DNA from: Typha latifolia
Taxonomy: Eukaryota; Streptophyta; Magnoliopsida; Poales; Typhaceae
Reading direction: 5' to 3'
Assembly (NCBI GenBank): GCA_019914945.1
Contig: CM034102.1
Coordinates: 11,831,501-11,895,500, forward strand
Length of the DNA: 64,000 bases
Within the stretch, counting starts at the first letter, position 1; every line of letters starts with the position of its first letter. The translations under genes were made by a program, and so were the position numbers. The notes beneath the pieces are model-generated. The model was not told where the DNA came from. It made no database searches and saw only the letters and a program-made list of their open reading frames with translations. Positions 12,608 to 24,307 of the stretch are shown piece after piece.

Positions 12608-14490
12608 GGGTTGGGTTGGGCCAAACCCCCTCCTTGTGAACTTGGACCTCAAGCAAGCTCAGGTCAGGCCATGGGCCCAATCCGAGAGCTAGTGGGGTTG
12701 GATGTGGGCAGCCCCATCCCTTTATTTGGGCTATGGGCAGCCCAAATAGCTAGTTTTAAATTTAATTTTCTTAGTTATTTTTATTTAGTTTGACTTTATT
12801 AAATCGAGTTATATAAATTTAATTATAAGAAATTAGTAATTTTTTTAATATTAAGAGGAGAATCAGGAGATGATCCGTAGTAATTGTGAATAATATTTTA
12901 TTTAAATTAATTATTTATAATAACTATTGGGTTTAATATTTTTAATAGTTATTTTGACTAGACAAATAATTGACCTAACTAAGCTTATGACAAAAGTTTC
13001 ATATTATATATTATGTTTCTTTACTTATGTTGTAATTGTATTCATTATATTATCCACTATCAAATAGGAATGATTTTCGTGACGCAGAGGGAAGCAAATA
13101 ACTAGGAGCGATTTCAAGCAAATGACTCATATGTAATTTAAAGATAATATAAACATAATGCAATGATGCTAGCAGTAATAATATTATGGCACCCATGTTC
13201 ATGTGTTATTTATTAGCAATTATGCATTATACATGAAGATTGAATATATGTTTTGCATATTGTATGCTCTTTAACTAATATGATTATGCCATATGTATTA
13301 GAAATTGCACCATGTAAATGTTATTTAATATATGAATTTCATATATTATCATTTAAGCACGATTTATATTATTGTACTTTATATTATACTGTTATTATAT
13401 TATAGAAGTATATATACTTGCTGAGATCTATATTCACCACCCTTTAGTGGAATTTTCTTTTCCAAATTAGTAGATGTAATCGAGATCGTGAAGAAGTAGG
13501 GGAGGACTACCTATATTGTTATTTAATTTTCTGTATTAGTCATGTTGCCCTAGCATGGGTATTTTAGATATGTTATATACATATGTTTTGAAGATTTATT
13601 ACGGTCCGCAATAAATTTGAATATTCTTTCTTAGGTTATTTTTGATAAATTTTGGTTTATTATTTTGGATACCTTATTGAAATGTTTAACCAACGGATCA
13701 CGTGAGCACCGTATGAAATCTATCTATGTAAAGAGCATGTGTATTTAATAGTGGGTATTATCACATCACTCCTTATGTGCCCATATTTCTTTACAACGTG
13801 CATATTTTCTTTCCTAACAGAGTGTAAAATAAGAAAAATAAAGCAACATTTAATATTGTCGGTGATATTATTTTGTCCACTTAATAGGTATAAGGGTGAT
13901 GGAAGCAACATTTAATGATGCAAGTGATGTGATTTCGTTGATTTAAATGAGTGAGGGTTTTATAATTATTTTATAACTAAAATGAGTAAAAAAATTTAAA
14001 AAAAAAGAGATAGAAATGCAAAAACATCAATTATATTAATTTATTATGCAAATCACTCATTGCTTACCAATGGATGAGGGGAAATTAGGACCGCGAATGT
14101 GAGAGTATAAGATAAGTCTAGATAAAGATCAAGTGTTTAGTATATAAACATCATTGTTAGATTTCCCCAATTATTACGATATAGTTGTCGACCAAAGTGA
14201 AATATATATTTAACAAACAAATAAAAAGGAGACGAGCTTTGAAGGTTTTCATTTTATATCCTATTATTCATATTCCAAATTTGCCCAATTGGAATGTATC
14301 GAGTTGTGTCATTATATTTTTCCAACCATTTATCAGAAAAGAATTAGGGTCTGATTAAAATTAGTGAAAACAAGAATCTAAACTATAATTTGAAGTTTCA
14401 CACTTGTTAAAATCAACGAGATCGCCGTTTTGAGAGTAATGATATTGGTTTCAGTTCATTTTTCACTTGAAACCAATTCGTTTCAGTTTT
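12608..14490. other. intergenic, no gene seen
   Basis: A GC-rich repeat-like stretch with GGGCAGCCC words (12608-12760) is followed by AT-rich DNA with many stops in all frames. No coding, RNA or clear transposon signal was found. Confidence 0.6.
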
Positions 14491-16030
14491 TCTAGGGCGA
14501 TTTGTACGAGAAAGTCTTATAATTATGATATTTATAATTTTAGGCTCTTTACTTTTGGAATAGTAAATTTGGGCTTTTCTACTGGTAACTCTGATTAAAA
14601 ACATTCATACATTTTGCAAAATTGAAAGCTTGCAAAACTTTTGTTAGAATTTCAACTTAAACTACGAATTTTGTAATTGAACTATAAATTCTTCGTACTA
14701 CTGTAGATATATTTTGAATCTGAAAAAAATTTGAATCAAAAAATTTTAGATTATAATGTCATAGATTTTATCCAATTAGTTTCATAATTTTTGAACTTTA
14801 AATGATTATCTTGTAAATATTTTTTTAAAACTGTGCACAATTAAATTTTCATAGTTTAAATACGAAATTTGTACTTAAATATGAATTTTATACTAAAACT
14901 ATGAAATTTTAATACCGCATAATTTTAGCAAAATATTTAGAAGATATGCATTTGACATCCAAAAAATATGAAATTAATTGAATAAAATCTATAACATCAT
15001 AATCTAGAACTTTTGTATTTTGAGTTTCTTCGTATTTGAAATTTATCTATAGTGAAATAAAGAATTTGGTAAGAAATTCGTAGTTTAAATATGAAATTCG
15101 TAGTTTAAGTGCAAAATTCGTAGTTTAAGTATGAAATACCGACAATAATTCATATTTTTAAAGTATATATTGTAATTTACTTGTAATATTAGATTAATTT
15201 TTTTATTTGGAGTTTCTTTATATTCAAAATATATTTACAACGGAATAAAGAATTCGTAGCTTAAATATAAAATTATGACAAAAATTTATAGTTTAAACTA
15301 TCTCTAATTAGTCACTTAGTCTCTTACTATATTAATTAAAGAGTGATTTGAAAGACTTGTATAGAAAAAAAATCTCTAATTAGTCAATTTCGTAAATATA
15401 ATAATAATTTGCATTATTTTTTTTTACATCGCAAAATTTATATATTTTACCATTATAAATTAGGGATAGTTTAAATAACTAAAAACCCATTAATTAATTT
15501 AATAAAATATTACAAGTAAATTGCAATATATACTTAAAAATTTGTGAATTATCATAAAAAATTTATACTTAAATTACGAATTTCGTACTTAAACTATGAA
15601 TTCTTTATTCTGCTATAGATACCAATCTGAAGAAAATCTGAATAAAAAAGTTCTAGACCATAATGTCATAGATTTTATTCAATTGGTTTCATAATTTTTA
15701 GACTTTAAATGATTATCTTGTAAATCTTTTTTTACAACTATACATAACTAAAATTTTATAGTTTAAGTACGAATAAATTTGTACATAAAGTATGAATTTT
15801 GTACTTAAACTATACAAAGACAATAAATTTCATACTTAAACTACAAATTTATGTAGGCAATGCATATTATTTTTTTAATTAAATTTACTGTGTTTTGTAT
15901 AGTTTGAAGACACAAGAGTCTATTTTTAACTTTATTAAGGCTAAATGAGTAAAAAAAAAGGTCCTACTTACTGTTTTAAAACTAAATGGCCTAAAACTTC
16001 CAATACTAGGCTTTTTTTTATGCAAATTGC
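14490..16030. mobile_element. fold-back / inverted-repeat element
   Basis: A segment containing ATAATGTCATAGATTTTATC (about 14750) appears again in direct orientation near 15660. It also appears as reverse complement near 14985-15000 (GATAAAATCTATAACATCAT with small changes). Words such as GTAGTTTAAGTATGAAAT and their complements recur throughout. The outer parts (TTTTAGGCTCTTTACTTTTG near 14541 and GGCCTAAAACTTCC near 15990) are also inverted relatives. The layout suggests a fold-back or MITE-type element built from nested inverted and direct copies; its exact borders are uncertain. Confidence 0.5.
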
Positions 16031-16560
16031 TCAGTTTCAAAATCAAAACTAACTAATCGAAATAGAAACATTCTATCGTCGTTGAAACCCACATTGTGAC
16101 TAGTTTTAAGTGAAAGAAAGAAAATATCTAGAAACTACACAAGTAGGAGTAGAAATCTGTTTTTACCAAACTAACCCTCCCAAGCTTTTTTTTTACACAT
16201 CTATTATATTTTATAATTTAAATACAGAACTAAGTATATTTTACTATATCAACAAAATCCATGACCACAATACAATTTTTAAATATAAAATAATTTTAGT
16301 TTTACAATTTAGCTAGTCTCTGTAATTAAGTTTCAAAGTGAATTAGATGCGTAATAAAAAAATTGACAAACTTAAATTAGTTAAAAGAACTCGTAGAAAT
16401 CAGTCAAGGACAAATAAATGGACTCAACTCAGTGAAGGACTTTGCATACTACAGTAGTGGAAACTTGATGCTAACAAATAAGACAAGTCAGATTGGTATA
16501 TCCATAGAAACGTCACTGTATATATCTGAAAAGTAGTATATTTCCAAGTGGAAAATAACC

Positions 16561-16646
16561 TTATCTGTCAGATTATCTTGCACCATGTTAGGCAGGATAC
16601 AGAAATCTTGTCACATAGTAATGTCCTGGTGCAAGATACAGATAAA
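16561..16646. repeat. imperfect hairpin downstream of NDUFA2
   Basis: The left arm TTATCTG(TCAGAT)TATCTTGCACCA at 16561-16585 pairs with TGGTGCAAGATACAGATAA at 16627-16645. The pairing is perfect apart from a 6-nt bulge, and the loop is about 40 nt. It lies about 320 bp beyond the NDUFA2 stop, so it could be in the 3' UTR or be a tiny MITE. Confidence 0.6.
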
Positions 16647-16967
16647 CCAACATATCACCCAACAGTCTAATTGACCCTCTTTTGCAGTTCATGATGGTCT
16701 TTTTATCTATATATTCTCATATTACAGTACTCGAGCAAGAGGACAATACTATGTGGCAAGAGTTCTGAAGATCTACATATATTCGCTAATAGAACAGAAC
16801 TGTCAAACCGAAGAAGGATTCCCCATCAAATCATTAGGTTAAACTAAACAGATCCAAATATTACAAAAGCAGAACAGAATTGCCCGAATCATGCAATTGA
16901 GTGTACTCCATGATGACAGTTCCTCTTATTTAAATTAATGTGACACACACATGCAAACAGAATATTC

Positions 16968-19900
16968 TCAAACTTTAAGTTCTTCTCCTGCCTTCACCAG
17001 TTCCTCAAGCTTCTTGCTGATCTGAGCTTCTGTCAAGCCATCCAAGCGTACGTATCTCTCAACTCCTATATCTGATTATATTGAAAAATGAATATATCAT
17101 AGAGGTTTACGTTTAGAGAAACTATTCCTAACATATCAGCGCACAACAAATACATATTTCTATTACCGGAATGGAACATATTCATGGTAAGATCTTTAAC
17201 CGCTAGACGAAGTATTCATTATAAGCTCCAATCACCAGATGGAATCTCAGGACTATACGTTATACAACTCGGTTGCCAATATTGAAACCAAACACTGATA
17301 TGCTTACAAACACTGTACAAACATTATACTAAAAGCGATGACGTGAAATCTTATTAATCTCTCTATACATGACAACCATGATAATCAATACACAGAAAAA
17401 TGATGGACAAACACTCTACAAACATTTGGTGCAAGATGTCCCCTCTCACTGATATATCCTTTCAGATTCCAGAGAAGCATATTGAAAACGAGTAGCTTCT
17501 TTATTTTGTTTACTGCAGTGGAGATACTCTGCTAGTTACATTTAAAATGTTAGCAATATTTGCTAGTAGATAGCCAAAATCCATATTCCATCCTAAAATA
17601 CTGGTATCATTTAAAGGGCTCGCTGATTTTGCTCAATATCCTGGTTTACCCAAGACGATTTTAAATAACATTAAAGATATATGAATCCCAAGTCAACTTG
17701 CCCGCATAACTATGATCAACATGACTCTGAAAACCATGTAGGCATACTTCATGTTAATTGAATGCAGGAAGAACTATAAAACTTGAGAAGTTTTATATCC
17801 AAATATCCAATAGATTCTTTTTTCAATGGTATATAACAGATCTCTAGATCCATTATTTATTTAAATTTAGAATAAGGAAATAGATAAACATGAATATGAC
17901 AAGTCATCAAGGAATAAAGGAAGAAAATTTTAAGTCTAATAATTTTCAAGGTTATCTATGTTGGAACATGTCTTGCTGCAAATTGTAGTTAACTCCCTTG
18001 AAGTTTAAAAAAAAGGAAAAAGAAAGAGAAGAACTGAAAACTCAAGCAAGATGGAGCAACTGCCTCTAGGTCTTGTCACCATTCAAGATGTTTGTCAACA
18101 CTATCATACCAACAGTAAGTGGTGGGCTAGAGTATGCTTCAATAAAGAATGATCCACAAGGAACTGATAGGTTTTAGGACTGTGATCAACTTGATGCCCC
18201 TTAGAAAAAATGGAGCAAAAATTCAAGAATATTCATTAAATTAAATCAGACAAGAGTGTGTCTTCTCAATTCAATGAAGCCAGCAAGCAAGTTCGATTAT
18301 TTTCTAGAATAGCGAATCCAATCTTTGCTCACCCAACAAAGGAACAACACTTCAAATTTCAATATTTAAAATATATAAACTCTCGAAGAGTTTATACTTT
18401 ATAGATTTCTGGCATGAGGAATTCTCTTCATTTCATTTTTGGTAGGAGGAATTCTCTTCATTTCTAAGGCATAAGTAAGCAATGCAAAATGGAGCAGACT
18501 ACCATTATGCTTCAAAGAAGTGACAAGACAAATCACTTATTACAAGCTTGATGAATTCTATCGATTCTTATTTAACTGATCATTTTATGATGTATGTCAA
18601 ACTTGACCTGATAAGATTTTGGCAAGTTGCAGGTGGTAATGATAAGTACCAAAAGAAAAAAGGAAAAAATAAAAAATAACAGGTCAAGAAGCAACATAAT
18701 GGTCCAATGGGATGATAGAAGAGACAAACAGAAGTCACATTGAATAGTAGAGAAAGTCTTACAGAGGTAAAGAGGAACATTTAGTGTACTTGCGAGCATG
18801 AAGTTTAGCTGTTTAAGTATGACTCCTTAAATGAAGCCCTTGCACCTTGCAATTGGAGGCAATCATCAGAAATAACCGTACCAATTAAGTCATTATGTTT
18901 TCTTAGAGTAGTTGCGCACATTGTTATCCTAGACATATATCACAGCTAAGATTCCTCTTTCGCATCACAAATAACATGAACCTTCATCCTAATTATAGAT
19001 TAGTAGCAGTAACCAATAGTACATCCTATGATACTGTGTTCTTATCCTAAACTCATGATTTTTCCTACGGTAGCTGAGGAAAAAGTTAGTGTGCAGTTAC
19101 ACTAGAAAGAACCATAAATTGCCAACACAAGGAGCAGGCATGGTCAGCACAATATTGGCACGTAACACAAGAGGTGATGCATAGCATCCCTCCTCTTGCC
19201 TCCGACCACCACATGATGACCTAAGACCTCGATTGATATAATGTGATCAAAAGGTACTTGAAGACTCAAAAAGTAACAAAAGAAAACGACTTTTGAAACT
19301 ATATATTATTTCCAAGTTGCAGTCAACCAATCATTAATAGTAAATGAGGTAACCTACGACAGGGTTGCCAATCTTTTCACATACACAAGCTCTCTAAATT
19401 GAGCATGGTGTACCATCGTCTGAAACTAAATCAAACTCAGCCCAACAAAGTAAAGAAATCAAATTTCCCTCCTTAGGTCTGTGCATCTCACCACATGATA
19501 AATCACTACCTCATAACATCTTGATAATGGAAAATACAATTTCTTCACCCCCTAGCCAAAAATATCCCTTTTGCAACTTCTCTGATAGATATTGACCAAT
19601 TTTATTCCAAAACACACATATATAGGAAAACGCAAGATTAGCAAAGAGAGTTCATCGGCAATCGAATTTATATCATGTAAATCTGGGTCTAACCCATTCA
19701 TTATATAGAAAAAAAAATAACAAAAAACGAATTTTTGGAGAATTGGGGGTGGAATCACCAACCATATCGGGCCCAAATCTGTGGTTCGACGCCGCTGCAT
19801 TCCCGGATCAAGATTGGGAGCTTGGGATTCAAAGTCTTCAGATCCTTGTAGTTCCGATGGACGAACTCTCTGCCGAAGAAGTGGATCAAATTTTACGGAA

Positions 19901-20053
19901 AGATCGAAATAAATGCAAGTAGAAGTACATAGAAATCGAGAAAAAGGAAGAGGAGGATGAGTAGTACCGGGTCTGGGTGCTTCCGGGCGAGCTCTGGCAG
20001 TAGAGAAAGCGGAGCTCCTTGAGATTACGAGATAGGTGACCCCTCCACGCCAT
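16968..20053 (-). CDS. NDUFA2: NADH dehydrogenase (ubiquinone) 1 alpha subcomplex subunit 2 (complex I B8 subunit)
   Basis: Three exons on the minus strand (20053-19968, 19869-19763, 17071-16968) join in phase to 98 aa plus stop, the usual plant length. The protein starts MAWRGHLSRNLKELRFLYCQ, continues with FVHRNYKDLKTLNPKLPILI and RECSGVEPQIWARYDIG, and ends LTEAQISKKLEELVKAGEEL then KV. This is the thioredoxin-like B8/NDUFA2 family, an accessory subunit of the matrix arm of mitochondrial complex I. Cys19 and Cys53 sit where the family keeps its two cysteines. There is no CxxC motif and no cleavable presequence, as expected. Donors are CCCG|GTACTA and ATATG|GTTGGT; acceptors are GGCAG and ATCAG. 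Intron 2 is 2.7 kb. The identification is secure at the family level. Confidence 0.95.
17072..19762 (-). other. NDUFA2: intron 2 of NDUFA2
   Basis: This 2.7-kb AT-rich intron separates the exon ending ARY from the exon for D(I)GVERYVRL. I see no nested gene or clear transposon in it. Confidence 0.8.
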
Positions 20054-20159
20054 CTTGCTGTTATCTTCCGATACCTTTCTCCTCTCTTCCTCTGTTGTTA
20101 GGGATTCAGTTCGTAGGACGAGCCACCGGCCACCGAAGCGGTGGAACTTGGTAAGTGCA

Positions 20160-20650
20160 ACGAATAAGCCGAGTTAATCGGATCCGGATCTCAAGTTTTT
20201 GATCCATTTAATAAATGGGTCGGATGCGATTTATGATCCTACCGGATACGGATCCGGGTTCGGATCGAATACTGATTACATATCCATTGAAGCTACGATG
20301 GATATTTAAGTTTTTTTTTTGAAGTTTGTAGACGGTGATTATATAATGCAGTACTTAAATTAAGTAAATAGAAGTATTAGATTGCTCTAATTCTCGAGTC
20401 CATCGAAAAATAATTTTTGTATTTCTATTTATATTTGCTTAATATATTAAGTTTACGTCATTTTTAGTGAGATAATTAAAATATTACGCTCTATGTTTTA
20501 GCTACTAAAGTATTATAATTGAGGTTAAAAATTATGATTTGTTGCATTAGAATAAGACTATTGTGTTTTTCTATCTCATAGTAAACTACTCATTCACGAA
20601 TCACGAGGAATCCGAATCCGATCCATTATCGAATTTAATTTGTATCTAAA
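20160..20650. repeat. GGATCC/GGATTCGG-type dispersed repeat
   Basis: The left part is dense in ATCGGATCCGGATC, CCGGATACGGATCC and GGTTCGGATCGAAT. The right end carries AATCCGAATCCGATCC, the complementary type of word, about 400 bp away across AT-rich DNA. Similar words recur at 30290-30450 and 30890-30985. This is probably a family of small transposons; no target duplication could be fixed. Confidence 0.4.
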
Positions 20651-21850
20651 AGCAAAATATTGTAAATTTTTGAACTAATTCATCTTCTTATTACTTTTAA
20701 TACTTAAGTAGAATTTCAACTAAATCATATTGATCTTTTTGATATGAATATATGCAAGACAAATATGCTTCTACTGTACTAACCATTATAGATTTTATTT
20801 TTAAATACCTCTTAAGGAATATTATTTATTATCTTATTTTTATTTTTTATGCCATCTCCCGTTGTCATAACTCATTGTAAGGGGATCACTAGGTTCCAAT
20901 GACATTACAACCATTCATTATTTAAATTACAAGCAATATAACTTATTCTATAGTTTACACCTCTAAATTTATAGCTCTACAAATAGATCAAATTTTTTCA
21001 TAGAAAGAGGATATGATGATCTAAATTTTCTCAGCTCTCGCTCTAGTCGTCTTTATATAATGGCCGATGTCGTACAAGTTGCACAAATAGAAGAAGATCT
21101 AAAAATGAGACCTACTTGTAAGTCCACAACGTCTTATTCTTTCAAATTAAAACAACCACCGGATTGACAGTGAATGGGACCCTATCTCCCTCAATTACAC
21201 CTCTGTCATGATCTCGTCGTAGAAGAGGGTGGTGTACAACCACCAAGGTGCTTACCTAAGCCTTATTCTTTGGTGAGGACTTGGAAGCTGCTTAGGAGAT
21301 GGTGTTGCGGAGGTGGTGGAATGATAATTTGAGATTTATGGTGGATGTGTAGGGATTTGAGTATTGGAATACGGGTGGTGGTCGTGGAATTTTACTTATG
21401 ATTTATGATTTTTAGAGAGTAAGATATTATAACTTTTGATTTAATGGCTATATATATGTACATTTGAGATTATCAAACTTACGTTAGAGTGAGTCAGCTT
21501 TAGCTTTTGTTTGGCTCAAAATTTATTTCAAACCAATGTTTCTAGTCGGAGATAATTTGGCTCTATTCTAGTCGAGCCCAACTCATACCTTAGTCAAGCC
21601 GCTCGTTTATTTTGACAGCCCATTTTGAGATATTTATTAGTGTCATTCTTTGTCTTTGATAACTTAACAGGTTCTAAATTCAAAGACTTTAGGTGAACTA
21701 ATATATTCTAAACTATGGTGCATTGTAATGTTATATTTGCATATTGATGGTTGATTAAGATAGTTGCACTAATGCGATTTCAGATAATATATACAACTAA
21801 TAAACTCAAGCTAAAAATAGAGCCAGATCTAAATCTATATAAAAATGGCT
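20651..21850. other. intergenic, no gene seen
   Basis: AT-rich DNA with a moderately GC-richer patch at 21050-21330 that has no long frame. I found nothing that can be supported as a gene. Confidence 0.5.
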
Positions 21851-23480
21851 TAGGTCAACAACAGTAATTTGAAGGTTCATGAAAATGGTGATAGATAAGA
21901 TAAATAGGATAGAATTTAAGAAGAGTAGGATTTACAGGAATGTGAAGAAAATGAGAAAAGAAATGCTAATAAAGAGCTTTGTAATATGTATACAGAGGAG
22001 GAGATTAGATGGAGGCAAAATTCTCAGAATGGTTTGGCCTCAAAGAAGGGGATTTAAATACCATATCTTTTTCACAAGGTTGCCAATGGATGGAAAAGAA
22101 AATAATAAAATTAGTTTAATTAAAAATAGGGATGTGGTGATAGAGGAGGAAGAATAGATTCAAAGTGATTTATGTGTATTATGCTAGATTATTTGGGCAA
22201 GAGCAATAAAAGGTTTGAAGGAAGAATTTACTTAGTTAGAAATTAAATTGTTTCAGCTTAATACAAAAAAGGCTCCAAAACGTGATGGGATTACAATGAA
22301 GTTTTACAAGCACTTTTGGGAGATGATAAAAGGGGATATTATGAATCTATTCGTTTTGAAAGGAAATTAAATATTATGAGATTGAACTATGTGGTGACAT
22401 GTTTGCTAGATTGTAGCTATGCCTATTAATTTGCTAAATTGTAGCTATAAAATTACCATAAAGGTCTTAGCAAATAGACTGGGAGGTGTGGTTTATAAAA
22501 TAATTTATAGTTATCAATCAGCTTTCATAAAGAATAGACATATTCCTGATAATATTTATAAGTACTAATGAGGTGTTGCATTATGCTAAAAAAATGAAGA
22601 AGAAAACAATACTATTAAAGATAGATTTTTAAAAAGCATATGATAATGTAAGGTAAAATTATAAGAAGAATATTATGGAGAGTATGGGTTTTGGTGAGCT
22701 AAGGAGATGGTGGATTTGGGATATTATTTCTACAGAGTACACAACAATTAAGAATGGAGTGGTTAAAAACTATTTTAGATGCAAAAATGTATTAATCTTT
22801 TGTTTGTTATGGTGGTAGATAGGCTGAATTGTACATTGTGGAAAGCAAAAGAAAAAGTGTGGTTAGAAAATTTTATTACTAGGGTATTCTAAACCTTCAA
22901 TATGTTGATACAATATCATTTCTGAAAGCTGAAAAAAGTTAGGCAGTGAGTCTAAAGTGAATATTATATTGTTATGAACATTTATTTTTGTAAAAGTAAA
23001 ATCATTTTTTTAGAGAATTAAAAGCAATAATCAGGAATATACTAACATCTTTAATTGTGAGGTTGAGTAAATGTCTTATAAGTATTTAGGGTTGCCTCTA
23101 AATGATGATAAGTTGAGCAAAAGAGATATGGAACCTATAATTGAGAATATTAAAAATAAATTAACTGGGTGAAAATGGAGATTACTCTATTTAGGAGGAA
23201 GAATCATTTTAAGGATTCAATGTTAAGTATGATTTTATTATATTATCCGTCTTTCTTTATATTATCTATTTAGGTGAGAGATTGACAAATTATAAGAACT
23301 TTTATGTGGCGAGAGCTTCAACTGAAACAAAGGATATGCCATGGCGAATTAGGATTTGGTATGCCAAAAAGAAAAAGCATGGTGGCCTAGAGGTTATGAA
23401 TTTGGATGAAATGAATATTGTATTATTAGCAAAATGGTGATGTATGCTATTGCATTATTAGCACAATGGTGATTGATAAA
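21850..23480 (+). mobile_element. decayed L1-type LINE, reverse transcriptase part
   Basis: Read with frameshifts on the plus strand, the sequence gives the typical order of plant L1 ORF2. EEIRWRQNSQ and GDLN(T)IFFHKVANG come at about 22000-22090. KAP(R)DG(I)TMKFYKHFWEM follows at 22270, then KVLANRLGGVVYKIIYSYQS and AFIKNRHIPDNI at 22465-22550. KTILLKIDFKKAYDNV is at 22600 and LNLQYVDTISFLKAE at 22890. YKYLGLPLNDDKLSKRDMEP is at 23075 and the end of the recognisable region is GLEVMNLDEMNIVLLAKW at 23380. The second catalytic Asp of the YxDD box is missing (YVDT) and many frames are broken, so it is dead. Confidence 0.85.
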
Positions 23481-23565
23481 ATAAATATTACATTATTAGT
23501 AAACTTGTAGTGGACAATGTTGCATTATTAGTAAAAAGAGTGGTGGATGAAATGAATATTGCCCC
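23395..23565 (+). repeat. degenerate tandem units at the end of the LINE fragment
   Basis: The motif GATGAAATGAATATTG...ATTATTAGCAAAATGGTG recurs three to four times with drift (near 23405, 23440, 23480 and 23525). Each unit derives from the LINE codons for DEMNIVLLAKWW. This looks like local slippage or template-switch duplication. Confidence 0.6.
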
Positions 23566-24307
23566 TACGACCCTGAATAAGTCTAAAAATAAAGACAGAG
23601 ACAATAGACTTGACACAAATAAACAAAAGAAATAATTGATGATCATTCTTGCCCTTCCTCGAAGATGCACTCGGCGCTCGCTCTGGTTAGAGAATCGAGT
23701 CCACTTGTCAAAAATAGCCAGAAAAAAATGAAAAGAGGAGGAAGGGTGGGCACCAGGTACCACAAGCCGTCTATCCCACACATATGTCAAGAAACAAGTG
23801 TGGTTTACTAGTTCTACCGAATGCTCCCATCTCTTGGTAAAGATCGTGTGAGTGTAGTAATGCTTTAGATGCTTCACCATGAGATCGATCGACATAGTTC
23901 TTTTTCTTTTTCGGTGCACTCAGCAAAATCTTTTTCGAAAAGAAGTAGCCTGCACCCCTATTTGGTTGATCATTCCGTTGGCATCTTGCGTTCATGCCTC
24001 TGTTTGACTGCTACTTGAGGATGTAGTGTTGTAGTCGTCGCCATATTCAATATAGAACTTAGTCATATATGCTTCGCTGTGGGTTAGCACCTCTGAAGAT
24101 ATGGAGGACTTCATTTAGCGACTCGTGATCACCCTCCTGAATGATTAGAATAACGTAAAACTTCAAGATAAGTTTGTACTCTATTAATTTCTCAATCTCT
24201 CTAGTCGGGTAGGTGCCAAATGGTCTTTCGGCCGGATCCCACTGAAACCATACGTGCGGGTCTCCTAGCATGCAACTCATGCCATTCGAGGTGATCCAGC
24301 CCAACAT
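23488..24307 (-). other. unassigned minus-strand coding-like region
   Basis: Minus-strand frames of 82 aa (24307-24059), 74 aa (23995-23771) and 143 aa (23919-23488) lie in series and overlap. They carry protein-like pieces such as PHVWFQWDPAERPFGTYPTR, DQPNRGAGYFFSKKILLSAP and ELVNHTCFLTYVWDRRLVVP. Their base use is richer in GC than the flanks. I do not recognise a family. It could be a decayed gene or transposon fragment with two frameshifts, or part of the mitochondrial-derived block that may begin nearby. Confidence 0.35.
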
